From Variovorax paradoxus (GTDB taxonomy: Bacteria; Pseudomonadota; Gammaproteobacteria; Burkholderiales; Burkholderiaceae_C), in assembly GCF_018614915.1 (NCBI RefSeq), contig NZ_JAGGNU010000007.1, positions 62,001-126,000 on the forward strand: DNA of 64,000 nucleotides. The letters are read 5' to 3'. Position numbers and translations under genes: made by a program. Below the pieces are notes generated by a model that was given only the letters and a program-made list of their open reading frames with translations, made no database searches and was not told the origin of the DNA. This document shows, in pieces, positions 44,629 through 58,131 of this stretch; within the stretch, counting starts at the first letter, position 1; every line of letters starts with the position of its first letter.

Positions 44629-45816
44629 TCAGGCAGCGAAGCGTAGCGCTGCCGCATTGGCAGCAACCCGGGCGCTGGCATCGAGCGCCAGCAGCTCGGC
44701 CAGCGATGCAGGGTTGGAGGGCAGCACCGCTTCCAAAGTTTCCATGTTCACCGCATGGATGCGGTCGAAGCGCAGGCGCCGATGCAGAAATGCCTCGACC
44801 GCGACTTCGTTGGCCGCATTCAACACCGCGGTCGTGCCGGGCGCGGCGCGCAGCGCCTGCCAGGCGAGGCCGAGGCCGGGGAACAGCAGCGCATCGGGCG
44901 CATCGAAAGTCAGCGCCGCCATCTGCCGGAAATCGAGCCGCGCCGCACCGCTCTGAATGCGTTCGGGCCAGGCCAGCCCGACAGCGATGGGCACCCGCAT
45001 GTCGGGCGTACCGAGCTGCGCGATCACCGAGGCATCGGTGAACTGCACCATCGAATGCACCACGCTCTGCGGATGGATCACCACCTCGATCTGATCGGGC
45101 GTCACGCCGAACAGATGGCGGGCCTCGATCACCTCGAGGGCCTTGTTCATCATCGTGGCGGAATCCACCGAGATCTTGCGGCCCATGACCCAGTTCGGAT
45201 GGGCGCAGGCCTGCTCGGGCGTCACGCTGCCGAGCGTGTCGGGCGAGCGCGTGCGGAACGGCCCGCCGGAGGCGGTCAGAATGATCTTGTCGATGCGCCG
45301 GGGCCAGGTGGCCGGGTCTTCCGGCAAGGACTGGAAGATCGCCGAGTGCTCGCTGTCGATGGGCAGCAGCATTGCACCGCCCTCGCGCACCGTGCGCATG
45401 AACAGCTCCCCTCCGACCACCAGGGCTTCCTTGTTGGCCAGCAGCAGCCGCTTGCCGGCGCGAGCCGCGGCGAGACAGGGCCCGAGGCCGGCCGCACCGA
45501 CGATGGCGGCCATCACGGCGTCGCACTCTTCGTGCGAGGCGATCGTCTCGATGGCGTCCGCGCCCTGCAGCACGCGAGTGGACACGCCGCTCGACTTGAG
45601 CTTGTCGGCCAGCAGGCGCGCATGCGGGGGGCTCGCCATGACCGCGAACTTCGGCGAGAACTGCACGCACTGGGCCAGGAGTTCGTCGACCTTGGTCGCA
45701 GCCGAGAGCGCGAACACCTCGAAACGTCCGGGGTGCCGGGCGATGACGTCGAGCGTGCTGACGCCAACCGAGCCGGTCGAGCCGAGCACCGTGATGCGTT
45801 GTCTTGTCGTATTCAC
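44629..45816 (-). CDS. dxr: 1-deoxy-D-xylulose 5-phosphate reductoisomerase
   Basis: Dxr makes MEP from DXP with NADPH, the committed step of the non-mevalonate isoprenoid pathway; UppS in the same operon uses the product line. It has 395 residues. The Rossmann motif [18 protein letters not shown] is near residues 8-25. Metal and substrate residues lie in [13 protein letters not shown] and [19 protein letters not shown]. The start is a GTG at 45816 overlapping the cdsA stop. Confidence 0.97.
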   Translation of the reverse strand: MNTTRQRITVLGSTGSVGVSTLDVIARHPGRFEVFALSAATKVDELLAQCVQFSPKFAVMASPPHARLLADKLKSSGVSTRVLQGADAIETIASHEECDAVMAAIVGAAGLGPCLAAARAGKRLLLANKEALVVGGELFMRTVREGGAMLLPIDSEHSAIFQSLPEDPATWPRRIDKIILTASGGPFRTRSPDTLGSVTPEQACAHPNWVMGRKISVDSATMMNKALEVIEARHLFGVTPDQIEVVIHPQSVVHSMVQFTDASVIAQLGTPDMRVPIAVGLAWPERIQSGAARLDFRQMAALTFDAPDALLFPGLGLAWQALRAAPGTTAVLNAANEVAVEAFLHRRLRFDRIHAVNMETLEAVLPSNPASLAELLALDASARVAANAAALRFAA

Positions 45817-46658
45817 AGGAAGGCCAACATCATGGCAATGGGCAGCGTCGGCAGCAAGGCATCGACGCGATCGAGCACGCCGCCGTGGCCCGGCAGCAGA
45901 GCGCTGCTGTCCTTGGCGCCCGCGCTGCGCTTGATCAGCGACTCGACCAGGTCGCCCACCACGCTCATGGCCGCCAGGAACACCACGCCGATCAACAGCA
46001 GCCACCAGCCGCGCTCCGCCAGCCGCGTGTAGAGGCTGGCCACCGCCGGCTGGGCGGCCGCGTCGGCCCAGACCCAGGCCAGCGCCAGAACGACGACGCC
46101 GGCCATGCCGCCCCAGACGCCTTCCCAGCTCTTGCCGGGGCTGATGGCGGGCGCGAGCTTGTTGCGCGTGAACCGGAGCCCGAACGCGCGGCCGGCGAAG
46201 TACGCGAAGATGTCGGCTACCCACACCAGCACGAGGATCGACAGCAGGAAGTTGATGCCGATCATGCGTGCCTTGACTGCGGCGAGCCAAGCAACCCAAA
46301 GCACCAGCAGCCCGCCGACCAGGCGCAAGCCCCTCGGTACGCGCGGCCAGCCCGGCACCGCGACGCGCAGCAGCGCCGCCCCGCCGAGAACCCAGGCGGC
46401 GCTAGCGAAGATCCAGACCGGCAGCAAGGACTGCTCGAGCAATCCCAGCCACCAGGACAGCGCGCAAAGCACGAGCGTTTCCAGTCCCAGAAAAAGCGAC
46501 ACGCGCGATCCGTAGCCGTTGAGCCGCGCCCACTCCCAGGCAGCGGCGGCGATCAGCGCCAGCATCACGCAGGCAAAGGGCACGGGCGACGGATAGAAAA
46601 GCGCCGGCAGCAGGATCGCCAGGAGGACGACCGCAGTGATGATGCGCTGTTTGAGCAT
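45813..46658 (-). CDS. cdsA: Phosphatidate cytidylyltransferase
   Basis: CdsA forms CDP-diacylglycerol from phosphatidate and CTP, the branch point of phospholipid synthesis. It has 281 residues and about seven to eight membrane helices. The family signature near the C-terminus is intact: [20 protein letters not shown] then [13 protein letters not shown] 46658 is four bases from the uppS stop. A longer frame from 46691 overlaps uppS. Confidence 0.96.
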   Translation of the reverse strand: MLKQRIITAVVLLAILLPALFYPSPVPFACVMLALIAAAAWEWARLNGYGSRVSLFLGLETLVLCALSWWLGLLEQSLLPVWIFASAAWVLGGAALLRVAVPGWPRVPRGLRLVGGLLVLWVAWLAAVKARMIGINFLLSILVLVWVADIFAYFAGRAFGLRFTRNKLAPAISPGKSWEGVWGGMAGVVVLALAWVWADAAAQPAVASLYTRLAERGWWLLLIGVVFLAAMSVVGDLVESLIKRSAGAKDSSALLPGHGGVLDRVDALLPTLPIAMMLAFL

Positions 46659-46662
46659 TCGC

Positions 46663-47400
46663 TCAGGCGGCCTGCGGATCGTGCCGTGCACCGCCCGCCA
46701 GCTGTGCGGAGGTCTGGCCGAACCGCCGCTCGCGGCGCTGGAAGGCGGCGATGGCTTCGTCGAGCGCCGCCTCGTCGAACTCGGGCCAGAGGCGATCGCT
46801 GAAGAACAGCTCGGCGTACGCGCTCTGCCACAGCAGGAAGTTCGACAGCCGCTGCTCGCCGCCGGTACGGATGAACAGATCGGGATCGGGCACGTGCGAC
46901 AGCGCCATCGCGGCGTCGAGGTTGGCCTCGGTCAGCGGCTCGCCGCGCGCAACGAGCTGGGCCGCAGCGCGCGCGATATCCCAGCGGCCACCGTAGTTGA
47001 AGCAGACGTTGAGCACCAGCCGGGTATTGCGGGCCGTTGCCGCCTCCGCCTGCAGCAGGCCGGCGGCGATCTTCTCGGACAGGCCGCCGCGCTCGCCGAT
47101 GAAGTGCAGCCGGACGCCGTCATGGCTCAGCTTGGGCACCTCGCGTCCAAGGGCGCCGACCATCAGGTCCATCAGGCCAGACACCTCCTCGACCGGGCGG
47201 TTCCAGTTTTCGGAAGAGAAGGCGAACACGGTCAGCACCGCGACCCCGCGATCGACGCAGGCCTTGACGCAGCGACGCAGGGATTCGACGCCCTGCTTGT
47301 GCCCTGCGACGCGCGGCAGGAAGCGGCGCGTGGCCCAGCGTCCATTGCCATCCATGACGATGGCAATGTGATGAGGCATGGCGGGCGAGGTGATCGTCAT
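46663..47400 (-). CDS. uppS: Undecaprenyl diphosphate synthase (cis-prenyltransferase)
   Basis: UppS elongates farnesyl diphosphate to the C55 carrier for peptidoglycan and O-antigen. It has 245 residues. The catalytic MDGNGRWATRRFLPR is near residues 16-30, SSENWNRP follows, and IRTGGEQRLSNFLLWQSAYAE contains the IPP site. The start overlaps the frr stop by one base. Confidence 0.97.
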   Translation of the reverse strand: MTITSPAMPHHIAIVMDGNGRWATRRFLPRVAGHKQGVESLRRCVKACVDRGVAVLTVFAFSSENWNRPVEEVSGLMDLMVGALGREVPKLSHDGVRLHFIGERGGLSEKIAAGLLQAEAATARNTRLVLNVCFNYGGRWDIARAAAQLVARGEPLTEANLDAAMALSHVPDPDLFIRTGGEQRLSNFLLWQSAYAELFFSDRLWPEFDEAALDEAIAAFQRRERRFGQTSAQLAGGARHDPQAA

Positions 47401-47960
47401 CAGACCGCCATGATCTCCGCTTCCTTGGCCGCCACCAGACGATCGATCTCGGCGATATGGCGATCGGTCACCTTCTGGATCTCGGCCTCGGCGCGCTTCT
47501 GGTCGTCTTCCGACGCCAGCTTGTCCTTGACCAGCTTCTTGATCGCGTCATTGGCGTCGCGGCGCAGGTTGCGGGTTGCAATCTTGGTGGTCTCGCCCTC
47601 GTTGCGCACCAGCTTGGTCATTTCCTTGCGGCGCTCCTCGCTCATCGGCGGCAGCGGCACGCGGATCAGGTCCCCCATCGACGCGGGATTCAGGCCCAGG
47701 TCGCTTTCGCGAATCGCCTTCTCGATCTTGGCGCCCATGCCCTTTTCCCAGGGCTGGACGCTGATCGTGCGCGAATCGAGCAGCGAGACGTTCGCCACCT
47801 GCGACAGGGGCACCGACGAGCCGTAGTAGTCGACGTGGATCGAATCCAGCAGCGCCGGATTGGCACGGCCGGTGCGGATCTTGGTCAGGTTGTTCTGGAA
47901 TGCGGCGAGCGACTGGTTCATCTTGGCGTCGGTCGCATCGCGAATTTCGGCAATGGTCAT
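47400..47960 (-). CDS. frr: Ribosome recycling factor
   Basis: RRF splits terminated ribosomes with EF-G. It has 186 residues. The family's [11 protein letters not shown] segment, [18 protein letters not shown] and [20 protein letters not shown] are all intact. ATG 47960 gives the canonical start; it lies 14 bases after pyrH. An in-frame longer version from 48080 would run into pyrH. Confidence 0.98.
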   Translation of the reverse strand: MTIAEIRDATDAKMNQSLAAFQNNLTKIRTGRANPALLDSIHVDYYGSSVPLSQVANVSLLDSRTISVQPWEKGMGAKIEKAIRESDLGLNPASMGDLIRVPLPPMSEERRKEMTKLVRNEGETTKIATRNLRRDANDAIKKLVKDKLASEDDQKRAEAEIQKVTDRHIAEIDRLVAAKEAEIMAV

Positions 47961-47974
47961 CTTCTTGGTCCTTT

Positions 47975-48697
47975 TCAGGCGTGCACCAGCGTGCCTTCGT
48001 CCTCGCCCATCACGACGCGCTTGAGCGCGCCGTTCTTGAAGATCGAGAACACCTTGATCGGCAGGTTCTGGTCGCGGCACAGCGCGAAGGCCGTGGCGTC
48101 CATGATGCCCAGATTCTGCGCGATCGCTTCGTCGAAGCTCAAGCGGGCGTAGCGCGTCGCGCTCAAGTCTTTCTTCGGGTCCGCGGTATAGACGCCATCG
48201 ACCTTGGTGGCCTTGAGCACCAGTTCGGCACCGATCTCGGCGCCGCGCAGCGCCGCAGCCGTGTCCGTCGTGAAGAAGGGATTGCCGGTGCCGGCCGCAA
48301 AGATCACGACCTTGCCCTCTTCGAGGTACTGCAGCGCCTTGGGACGAACGTAGGGCTCCACGACCTGCTCGATCGCGATGGCCGACATCACGCGGGCGAT
48401 CAGCCCCTGCTTGTTCATCGCGTCGGCCAGCGCCAGCGCGTTCATGACGGTCGCCAACATCCCCATGTAGTCGGCGGTGGCGCGGTCCATGCCCACCGAG
48501 CCGCCGGCGACGCCGCGGAAGATGTTGCCGCCGCCGATCACGACGGCCACTTCGACGCCCATGTTCACCACCTCGGCCACCTCGCCGACCATGCGCACGA
48601 TGGTCGACCGGTTGATGCCGAAGGCGTCGTCACCCATCAATGCCTCGCCCGACAGCTTCAACAAGATCCGCTTGTGGGCTGGTCGGGCGTCGGACAT
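47975..48697 (-). CDS. pyrH: Uridylate kinase
   Basis: PyrH phosphorylates UMP to UDP and is hexameric with GTP activation and UTP inhibition. It has 240 residues. [11 protein letters not shown] is near the N-terminus, IGGGNIFRG forms the phosphate loop, [19 protein letters not shown] binds nucleotide, and the [14 protein letters not shown] segment is typical. It stands in the standard tsf-pyrH-frr order. Confidence 0.98.
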   Translation of the reverse strand: MSDARPAHKRILLKLSGEALMGDDAFGINRSTIVRMVGEVAEVVNMGVEVAVVIGGGNIFRGVAGGSVGMDRATADYMGMLATVMNALALADAMNKQGLIARVMSAIAIEQVVEPYVRPKALQYLEEGKVVIFAAGTGNPFFTTDTAAALRGAEIGAELVLKATKVDGVYTADPKKDLSATRYARLSFDEAIAQNLGIMDATAFALCRDQNLPIKVFSIFKNGALKRVVMGEDEGTLVHA

Positions 48698-48744
48698 GGG
48701 TGGGTTCCTTTGGGGTTGGCGGGGCGAGTGTAAAACGTGATTGC

Positions 48745-49668
48745 TCAGGCTGCGGCCTTGGCGGCGGCGACCTGCGCCGCCACTTCGGCTGCGAAATCGT
48801 CGACCTTCTTCTCGATGCCTTCGCCGACGACGTAGAGGGTGAAGCCCTTGATCGAGGTGCTGGCGGCCTTGAGCATCTGCTCCACGGTCTGCTTGTCGTT
48901 CTTCACGAAAGCCTGGTTGTGCAGCGAGACTTCCTTCAGGTACTTCTGGACGCCGCCTTCGATGCGCTTGGCCACGATGTCGGCCGGCTGCGGCTGCTTG
49001 CCGGCGGCCTCGGCCACCTTGCGGTCTTCCTCGGCCTTGCCGGCGGCGACCGCGCGTTCCTTGTCGATCAGGTCCTTCGGGACGTCGGCACTCGAGATCG
49101 CGACCGGCTTCATGGCGGCGATGTGCATCGCCACGTCCTTGGCGGACGTGTCGTCGCCTTCGAACTCGACCATCACGCCGATGCGCGTGCCGTGCAGGTA
49201 CGAAGCCAGCTTGCCGTTGCCGGCGAAGCGCTTGAAGCGGCGGAAGCTCATGTTCTCGCCGATCTTGCCGATCAGGCCCTTACGCACGTCTTCCAGCGTC
49301 GGGCCGAAGCCGTCCTGCTCGTAGGGCAGAGCGCCCAGCGCCGCCAGGTCGGCCGGGTTGTGCCTGGCGACCAGCATCGCAGCGGCGTTGGCCAAGGCCA
49401 GGAAACTGTCGTTCTTGGTGACGAAGTCGGTTTCGCAGTTGATCTCGATCATGGCGCCGGCGTCACCGTCGACGAAAGCCGTGACCACGCCTTCGGCGGT
49501 GATGCGTCCCGAGGCCTTGCCGGCCTTGTTGCCGAGCTTGATGCGAAGCAGCTCTTCGGCCTTTTCCATGTTGCCGTCGGCCTCGGTCAGGGCCTTCTTG
49601 CATTCCATCATCGGGGCGTCGGTCTTTGCGCGCAGCTCGCCGACCATGCTTGCGGTGATTGTTGCCAT
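48745..49668 (-). CDS. tsf: Elongation factor Ts
   Basis: EF-Ts exchanges GDP for GTP on EF-Tu. It has 307 residues: an N-terminal UBA-like domain ([20 protein letters not shown]), a core with the conserved [10 protein letters not shown] segment, and a C-terminal dimer/subdomain region rich in Ala and Lys. It is 112 bases after rpsB, with a terminator hairpin in between, so its level may be set by read-through. Confidence 0.98.
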   Translation of the reverse strand: MATITASMVGELRAKTDAPMMECKKALTEADGNMEKAEELLRIKLGNKAGKASGRITAEGVVTAFVDGDAGAMIEINCETDFVTKNDSFLALANAAAMLVARHNPADLAALGALPYEQDGFGPTLEDVRKGLIGKIGENMSFRRFKRFAGNGKLASYLHGTRIGVMVEFEGDDTSAKDVAMHIAAMKPVAISSADVPKDLIDKERAVAAGKAEEDRKVAEAAGKQPQPADIVAKRIEGGVQKYLKEVSLHNQAFVKNDKQTVEQMLKAASTSIKGFTLYVVGEGIEKKVDDFAAEVAAQVAAAKAAA

Positions 49669-49730
49669 GTCGTTTCTCCGTTCGGTTTGTCAGTTGCGGC
49701 AGCCCGCACCGGGCGCCGCGAAAATCAAGT

Positions 49731-49757
49731 TAAAAAAAAGGGGCAACAAAGCCCCTT
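49731..49757 (-). terminator. Terminator-like hairpin between rpsB and tsf
   Basis: GGGGC (49740-49744) pairs with GCCCC (49751-49755), extended by A-T pairs. On the minus strand it is followed by a run of eight U residues. It probably acts as a partial terminator, because tsf lies downstream on the same strand. Confidence 0.75.
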
Positions 49758-49780
49758 CTTCAGGCTCGGGCGAGCGTCGA

Positions 49781-50536
49781 TCAGGCCGAAGCACCCTCTT
49801 CGACTTCGACGAATTCGTCGGCGTTGCCTTCGGCCACGGCCTTCACCACGTCGCTGACCGCGCTGGAGCGGCCTTCGATGATCGCGTCGGCGATGCCGCG
49901 GGCGTACAGCGTGACGGCCTTGGACGAGTCGTCGTTGCCCGGGATCACGTAGTCGATGCCTTCAGGCGAGTGGTTGGAATCGACCACGCCGATCAGCGGA
50001 ATACCGAGCTTCTTGGCTTCGGCCACGGCGATCTTGTGGAAGCCCACGTCGATCACGAAGATGGCGTCGGGCAGCGCGCTCATGTCCTGGATGCCGCCGA
50101 TGTCCTTCTCGAGCTTCTCGATTTCGCGAGTGAAGGTGAGCTGCTCTTTCTTGCTCAGGCTGTCGAGGCCGGCTTCCTGCTGCGCCTTCATGTCCTTCAG
50201 ACGCTTGATCGAGGTCTTGACGGTCTTGAAGTTGGTCAGCATGCCGCCGAGCCAGCGGGTGTCGACAAAGGGCACGCCGGCGCGGCGCGCTTCGGCCGCC
50301 ACGATTTCGCGGGCCTGGCGCTTGGTGCCGACCATCAGGATGGTGCCGCGGTTGGCGGTAAGCTGCTTGGCGTACTTCATCGCGTCCTGGAACATCGGAA
50401 GCGACTTTTCCAGGTTGATGATGTGAATCTTGTTGCGATGGCCGAAGATGTACGGGGCCATCTTGGGGTTCCAGAAGCGCGTTTGGTGACCGAAATGGAC
50501 ACCGGCTTCCAGCATTTCGCGCATGGTCGTCGACAT
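49781..50536 (-). CDS. rpsB: 30S ribosomal protein S2
   Basis: S2 is a 30S protein needed for S1 binding. It has 251 residues. [21 protein letters not shown], the [14 protein letters not shown] segment and [16 protein letters not shown] are family hallmarks; an acidic C-terminal tail ends it ([10 protein letters not shown]). The ATG 50536 is used; the upstream open frame has no support. The gene heads the long envelope operon. No clear promoter was found in the 190-base gap to the divergent amidase gene. Confidence 0.98.
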   Translation of the reverse strand: MSTTMREMLEAGVHFGHQTRFWNPKMAPYIFGHRNKIHIINLEKSLPMFQDAMKYAKQLTANRGTILMVGTKRQAREIVAAEARRAGVPFVDTRWLGGMLTNFKTVKTSIKRLKDMKAQQEAGLDSLSKKEQLTFTREIEKLEKDIGGIQDMSALPDAIFVIDVGFHKIAVAEAKKLGIPLIGVVDSNHSPEGIDYVIPGNDDSSKAVTLYARGIADAIIEGRSSAVSDVVKAVAEGNADEFVEVEEGASA

Positions 50537-50726
50537 AGAAATATCTCCAAAGGTTGGGTCTAAAATCCAGCCCGTTTTGTGCACCTTTCTTCCAAAAGAA
50601 TAGAGGCTCACAACACCTTGAATGGGCTGGTTTGCGGATGCATCTCGCCTCGGGAAAATGCCCACGGCGAAACCCAAAGAGTATAGCACGCACCACCCCC
50701 ATCTCCTCTCCGTAGCCACCCACACC

Positions 50727-52055
50727 ATGCGCCCTGACCTGCACGCCATCCGCCTCGCCCTGCTGGCAGGCGCCTCCGACGCGCGCACCGAAATGGAGCA
50801 CTCCATCGCCCAGGCCGAATCCCAGGCCTGCCGACAGGTCTTCACCCGCACTCTGTTCGACGAGGCACGCCGCGCCGCCGCGACCGCGAACCCGCAGCAG
50901 CGGCTGGCCGGTCTGGCTTTTTCCGCCAAGGACCTGTTCGATCTGGCCGGCCAGCCGACGCCGGCCGGCTCGGTCGTGCTGGCCCATGCGCCGGCAGCCA
51001 GGGCGGACGCTGCCGCCGTCGCGCGCCTGCGCGCGGCCGGCGGCGCCCTCATCGGCCGCACCAACATGACGGAATTCGCCTTCTCGGGCGTGGGTGTCAA
51101 CCCGCACCACGGCACACCGGCCAACGCCAGCGACGCCGTCACGCCGCGCATCCCCGGCGGCTCGTCCTCGGGGGCGGCGGTTTCGGTGGCGAGCGGTGCC
51201 GCCTTCATCGGACTGGGCTCCGACACCGGCGGCTCGATCCGCATCCCGGCCGCGCTCAATGGCATCGTCGGCTTCAAGAGCACCGCGCGGCTGGTGCCGG
51301 CGGATGGGGCGCTGCCGCTGTCGGCCACGCTCGACACCGTCTGCGCCATGACGCGCTCGGTGCGCGATGCCATCACCGCGCATGAAATCCTCGCTGCCCG
51401 CCGTGTCACGGCCGGCACCGCGCCGCTCGCGGCCTACCGGCTGGCGGTGGTCAGGGATCTCTTCCTCGACGAGATCGAGCCCGCAGTGGCGAGCGCCTTC
51501 GAGCGGATGCTTCGAACACTGCGTGCAGCAGGCGCCCGCATTGACGAGATCGCCCTGCCCGAACTGGCCGATCTGCACTCGATAAACGCCACCGGCGGTT
51601 TCTCGGCAGCCGAGGCCTATGCCTGGCACCGCCTGCTGCTGGAGCGCAGCGGCGCCGGCTACGACCCGCGCGTGGCGCAGCGCATCCTCAAGGGCGCGAC
51701 CATGAAGGCCCACGAGTACATCGACCTGGTCCATGCGCGCAGGGACTGGATTGCCCGCATGGAGCGGGCGCTCGCGCCTTTCGACGCGCTGCTCTCGCCC
51801 ACGGTGCCCATCACCGCGCCGGCCATCGCCGATGTGGCGCCCGGCGAAGAGCGCGACGAGGCCTTCTTCCGCGTCAACGCCCTGCTGCTGCGCAATCCGT
51901 CGGTCGTCAACATGCTCGACGGTTGCGCGATCTCGCTGCCTTGCCACGTCGCGGGCGAGTTGCCCGTCGGCCTGATGCTTTGGCATGGCGCCCTACACGA
52001 CGACGCGCTGCTCGCGATCGCATTGCAGACCGAACGCGAGTTACAAACGCACTAG
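50727..52055 (+). CDS. Amidase signature family hydrolase
   Basis: The 442-residue enzyme has a Ser-cisSer-Lys triad: Lys68 in AFSAKDLFD, cis-Ser about 146 in [11 protein letters not shown] and nucleophile Ser170 in [14 protein letters not shown]. The substrate cannot be told from sequence; it is not GatA by context (no gatB or gatC). The ATG 50727 is chosen; an in-frame start at 50622 would lie close to the rpsB leader. It is followed by dadA-like and nnr genes on the same strand. Confidence 0.9.
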   Translation: MRPDLHAIRLALLAGASDARTEMEHSIAQAESQACRQVFTRTLFDEARRAAATANPQQRLAGLAFSAKDLFDLAGQPTPAGSVVLAHAPAARADAAAVARLRAAGGALIGRTNMTEFAFSGVGVNPHHGTPANASDAVTPRIPGGSSSGAAVSVASGAAFIGLGSDTGGSIRIPAALNGIVGFKSTARLVPADGALPLSATLDTVCAMTRSVRDAITAHEILAARRVTAGTAPLAAYRLAVVRDLFLDEIEPAVASAFERMLRTLRAAGARIDEIALPELADLHSINATGGFSAAEAYAWHRLLLERSGAGYDPRVAQRILKGATMKAHEYIDLVHARRDWIARMERALAPFDALLSPTVPITAPAIADVAPGEERDEAFFRVNALLLRNPSVVNMLDGCAISLPCHVAGELPVGLMLWHGALHDDALLAIALQTERELQTH

Positions 52056-52109
52056 CGGCCGCGCGCCTCGCAGGCAGGCGCCGGCACACATCTCACCGCA
52101 AAGAAACGA

Positions 52110-53366
52110 ATGAAAATCGCGATCGTGGGCGCCGGGATCATCGGCGTCACCACAGCCTGGGAGTTGGCGTCGGACGGGCACGAAGTGGTCGTGTTCGAGC
52201 GCCGCGGCGCCGCCGCAGAGGAATCCAGTTTTGCCAATGCCGGCGTGGTGGCACCCGGCTACGTCACGCCCTGGGCCGGGCCAGGCATGCGCGCCAAGGT
52301 GCTGCGCTCGCTGCTCTCCAGGCACGGCGCCATCAAGCTGCGCTGGCCGCTGTCGCGGCGCGACCTGTCCTGGATGTCGCACTGGCAGCGCGCCTGCAAG
52401 CTCGAAACTTACCTGAGCAACCGCGCGCGCATGCAGCGCCTGGCCTTCTACAGCCGCACGCGGCTGCATGAAATCACCGAGGCGCGCGAGCTCAGCTACG
52501 AGCGCACCGACGGCTACCTGGTGCTGCTGCGCTCCAAGCGCGAGAAGAAGCTGGTTCAGGCTGGTCTCGAGGTGCTGCGTGCGGCGGGCAGCAGCTTTCG
52601 CGAAGTGGACGCGGACGAAGCCCGTCGTATCGAGCCTGCGCTCAGCGCCGACACCCCGCTCGCCGGCGCCATTCACCTGCCCGAAGACGAGGTCGCCAAT
52701 TGCCGCCAGTTCGCGCTGCTGCTCAAGTGGGAAGCCGAGGCGCTGGGTGCGCAGTTTCATTTCAACTGCGACCTCGCGCCGCTGAAGCGCGCGGCGCCGA
52801 CCGAGCTCTCGCTGGCGAGCGGCTCCGAGGGCCATCGATTCGACGCGGTCGTGGTGTGCGCCGGCGTGGCCTCGGCCGATCTGCTGTGGCCGCTGGGCCT
52901 GCGCATTCCGCTCGCGCCGGTCTACGGTCATTCGATCAGCGCCAACATCCGCGAACCGCTCAATGCGCCGCGCAGCGCCGTGATGGACGAGCGCTACAAG
53001 GTGGCCATCTCCCGACTCGGCCTGCGCGTGCGGGTGGCGGGCAGCGCCGAGCTCGGCGGATCGCTCGACACAATGCATCCCACCGCGCTGCAAACACTCT
53101 ACAAGGTGCTGCACGACTGGTTTCCCGGCGCCGTCACACTGCAGGCCGGCGTCCAGCAATGGAAAGGGGCGCGGCCGATGCTGCCGGACGGCCCGCCCAT
53201 CATCGGCCCCAGCGGCGTGCCCGGCGTGTGGCTCAACCTCGGCCATGGTTCGAGCGGTTGGGCCCTGTCGTGCGGCAGCGCACGCGTTCTGGCGGACATG
53301 ATCGGAGGCCGCGACGCCGGCGTGGACCTCGAAGGCCTGGGTATCGAACGCCTGCTGCAGCACTGA
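52110..53366 (+). CDS. D-amino acid dehydrogenase small subunit-like FAD oxidoreductase (DadA type)
   Basis: The protein has 418 residues. The FAD-binding start KIAIVGAGIIGVTTAWELA is followed by a DAO-fold body and a C-terminal LGHGSSGWALSCGSAR segment typical of DadA. Such enzymes oxidise D-amino acids to 2-oxoacids and pass electrons to the respiratory chain. The gene lies after an amidase gene, and an amide-derived D-amino acid route is possible but unproven. The ATG 52110 gives a canonical N-terminus. Confidence 0.88.
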   Translation: MKIAIVGAGIIGVTTAWELASDGHEVVVFERRGAAAEESSFANAGVVAPGYVTPWAGPGMRAKVLRSLLSRHGAIKLRWPLSRRDLSWMSHWQRACKLETYLSNRARMQRLAFYSRTRLHEITEARELSYERTDGYLVLLRSKREKKLVQAGLEVLRAAGSSFREVDADEARRIEPALSADTPLAGAIHLPEDEVANCRQFALLLKWEAEALGAQFHFNCDLAPLKRAAPTELSLASGSEGHRFDAVVVCAGVASADLLWPLGLRIPLAPVYGHSISANIREPLNAPRSAVMDERYKVAISRLGLRVRVAGSAELGGSLDTMHPTALQTLYKVLHDWFPGAVTLQAGVQQWKGARPMLPDGPPIIGPSGVPGVWLNLGHGSSGWALSCGSARVLADMIGGRDAGVDLEGLGIERLLQH

Positions 53367-53379
53367 AACCCGAGCATTC

Positions 53380-54849
53380 ATGGCCATGCAGCGCATCACC
53401 ACCGCCACCGCTGCCCCACTGTTCGACATCGCGGCCTCTCGCCGGATCGAACACGCGGCCGCGGCCGGCCTGCCGCCGCACACGCTGATGCAACGCGCAG
53501 GCCTGGCGGTCGCGCGCCTGGCCATGGCGATGGCGCCCCACGCGCGCACGATCTGGGTCGCCTGCGGGCCCGGCAACAACGGCGGCGATGGCTTCGAGGC
53601 GGCGGCGCAGCTGCAGCAACGCGGCTTCGAGGCCGTCGTCACCCGGATCGGCGACGACGCCCGCCTGCCGGCCGATGCGCGCGTTTCGCTGCAACGCGCG
53701 CGCGGCGCCGGCGTGCGCTTCGCGGATGCGCCGCCGCGACACGCCGAGCTCGCCATCGATGCACTGCTCGGAATCGGCTTCGCGCGCCCGCCCAAGGGCC
53801 TGATGGCCGACTGGCTGCGCCACATGCACACCGGCCCCACGGCCGTGCTCAGTGTCGACACGCCCTCGGGCCTGAATGCCGACACCGGCATGTTGCCGAT
53901 GGATTTCCCGGCTGTCCCCGCAGGCGTTCGGCGCGCCTGCCTGAGCCTGCTGACGCTCAAGCCCGGCCTCTTCACGGGCCAGGGCCGCGATGCAGCCGGC
54001 GATGTGTGGTTCGACGATCTCGGCATTGCGCCGGCGGCCGAGCGCGCCACGGCTCGCCTGTCCGGCCCACCGCCGGAGCAGGCGCGGCGCCACGCTTCGC
54101 ACAAGGGGAGCTATGGCGACGTGGCCGTGATCGGCGGCGCACCTGGCATGGCCGGCGCTGCCCTGCTGGCAGCATCCGCAGCCCTGAACGCCGGCGCCGG
54201 ACGCGTGTACGTCGCTCCGCTCGACCCCGGGCTCGCCATGCTCGATCTCGTGCAGCCCGAACTGATGTTCCGGCACCCGGAAGCGCTGGACTTGAGCACC
54301 ATGGCGGTGGTTTGCGGCTGCGGCGGCGGCTCGATGGTGCGCGATCTTCTAGCGCAGGTGATGGGAACGGCCCATGCGCTGGTGCTCGATGCCGACGCGC
54401 TCAACGCCATTGCAATCGACGACAGCTTGCAGACCCTGCTCGTTGCACGCACGCAGGCCGACCGTGCCACCGTGCTCACGCCGCATCCTCTGGAGGCAGC
54501 CCGCCTGCTGGGCACGGCCACGACCGATGTTCAAGCCGACCGACTGCGTGCCGCGCATCGGCTCGTGGAGCGCTTCGGTGCGACGGTCGTGCTCAAGGGC
54601 TCGGGCACGGTCGTGGCCGCACCGGGCGCCACGCCGGCGATCAACATCACCGGAAACGCGCGGCTTGCCACCGCCGGCACGGGCGACGTGCTGGCCGGCA
54701 TGATCGGCGCTGCGCTGGCAGCTGGGCGGCCCACTATTGCCGCGGCCTGCGAGGCAGTCTGGCAGCACGGCAGGCGGGCAGACCTGTGGCCCGCCAACAG
54801 CGCGCTCACCGCGAGCGCGCTGGCGCGCGGCACACTCGGAGGCGTCTAG
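53380..54849 (+). CDS. nnr: Bifunctional NAD(P)H-hydrate epimerase / ADP-dependent dehydratase
   Basis: Nnr repairs NAD(P)H damaged by hydration: the N-terminal YjeF_N domain epimerises R- to S-hydrates and the C-terminal YjeF_C domain dehydrates them with ADP. It has 489 residues. The epimerase part includes [16 protein letters not shown] and [14 protein letters not shown] (about 10-215). The dehydratase part includes [17 protein letters not shown] and the ribokinase-like [18 protein letters not shown] near 426-443. Its end overlaps the convergent SDR gene by four bases. Confidence 0.95.
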   Translation: MAMQRITTATAAPLFDIAASRRIEHAAAAGLPPHTLMQRAGLAVARLAMAMAPHARTIWVACGPGNNGGDGFEAAAQLQQRGFEAVVTRIGDDARLPADARVSLQRARGAGVRFADAPPRHAELAIDALLGIGFARPPKGLMADWLRHMHTGPTAVLSVDTPSGLNADTGMLPMDFPAVPAGVRRACLSLLTLKPGLFTGQGRDAAGDVWFDDLGIAPAAERATARLSGPPPEQARRHASHKGSYGDVAVIGGAPGMAGAALLAASAALNAGAGRVYVAPLDPGLAMLDLVQPELMFRHPEALDLSTMAVVCGCGGGSMVRDLLAQVMGTAHALVLDADALNAIAIDDSLQTLLVARTQADRATVLTPHPLEAARLLGTATTDVQADRLRAAHRLVERFGATVVLKGSGTVVAAPGATPAINITGNARLATAGTGDVLAGMIGAALAAGRPTIAAACEAVWQHGRRADLWPANSALTASALARGTLGGV

Positions 54850-55607
54850 CCGCGGCCGACGAAAGGCATCTTGGTGGCCATCACCGTGTGGAACAGCACG
54901 TTGGCCTCCAACGGCAGATTCGCCATGTAGAGCACTGACTGGCCGACGATCGACACGTCCATCACAGGCTCGATTGCGATCTCGCCGTTGGCCTGCGGCA
55001 CGCCCTTGGCCATGCGTGCGGCCAGTTCGGTCAGCGCGTTGCCGACATCGATCTGCCCGACGGCGATTTCGTGCTTGCGCCCGTCGAGCGACGCCGTCTT
55101 GGTGAGTCCTTCCACGGCGTGCTTGGTCGCGGTATAGGCGATCGAGTTGGGCCGCGGCGAAGTGGCGGAAATCGAGCCGTTGTTGATGATGCGGCCGCCC
55201 TTCGGCGTCTGCGCCTTCATCGTACGGAAAGCCTGCTGGATGCAATAGAACATACCGTTCAGGTTGATGTCGACCACGCCGCGCCACTGCTCGGGCGTCC
55301 AATCTTCGAACGGGCCGGGCGGATTGCCGACGCCGGCGTTGTTGAACAGCAGGTCGACGCGGCCAAAGCGCTCCACAGCTGCGGCGAACAGCGCCTGTAC
55401 CGACTCCGGGTTGGCCACGTCGGTGGGCACCGGGAACGCGCGCGCCCCGGCGCCCGAGGCATCGGCCACCTCCTCCAGCGGCTCGAGCCGGCGGCCTGCC
55501 AGCACCACGCTCCAGCCATCGGCCAGCAACGCGAGCGCGGCGGCGCGGCCGATGCCGGTGCCTGCGCCCGTAACGACCGCGATGCGGCTCTTCTTCTCAG
55601 TGCTCAT
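54846..55607 (-). CDS. SDR family oxidoreductase
   Basis: The 253-residue short-chain dehydrogenase/reductase has the NAD(P) motif [14 protein letters not shown] near residues 12-25 and NNAGVG following. The catalytic Ser is in [13 protein letters not shown], and the Tyr-xxx-Lys is in [13 protein letters not shown]. The position after the first beta-strand ends in GRR, favouring NADP. The substrate is unknown. It starts 13 bases after the rnr stop, so rnr and this gene are probably one transcript. Confidence 0.92.
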   Translation of the reverse strand: MSTEKKSRIAVVTGAGTGIGRAAALALLADGWSVVLAGRRLEPLEEVADASGAGARAFPVPTDVANPESVQALFAAAVERFGRVDLLFNNAGVGNPPGPFEDWTPEQWRGVVDINLNGMFYCIQQAFRTMKAQTPKGGRIINNGSISATSPRPNSIAYTATKHAVEGLTKTASLDGRKHEIAVGQIDVGNALTELAARMAKGVPQANGEIAIEPVMDVSIVGQSVLYMANLPLEANVLFHTVMATKMPFVGRG

Positions 55608-55620
55608 CTTCGTTTCTCCT

Positions 55621-57930
<2,310 letters not shown>

Positions 57931-57968
57931 AACTTGTTGCGAGGGACTAGTTCCCAAGCAGCACGTGG

Positions 57969-58053
<85 letters not shown>

Positions 58054-58087
58054 AGTTTAGATAATCCCCCTTGGGGGTTCTTGATTC

Positions 58088-58114
58088 AAGCCACCGGTCT
58101 CCGGTGGCTTTTTT
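58088..58114 (+). terminator. Rho-independent terminator after tRNA-Leu
   Basis: AAGCCACCGG (58088-58097) pairs with CCGGTGGCTT (58101-58110) around TCT, followed by TTTT. It faces the convergent rimO gene. Confidence 0.9.
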
Positions 58115-58131
58115 CTTGCCTGTCTGCGGCA

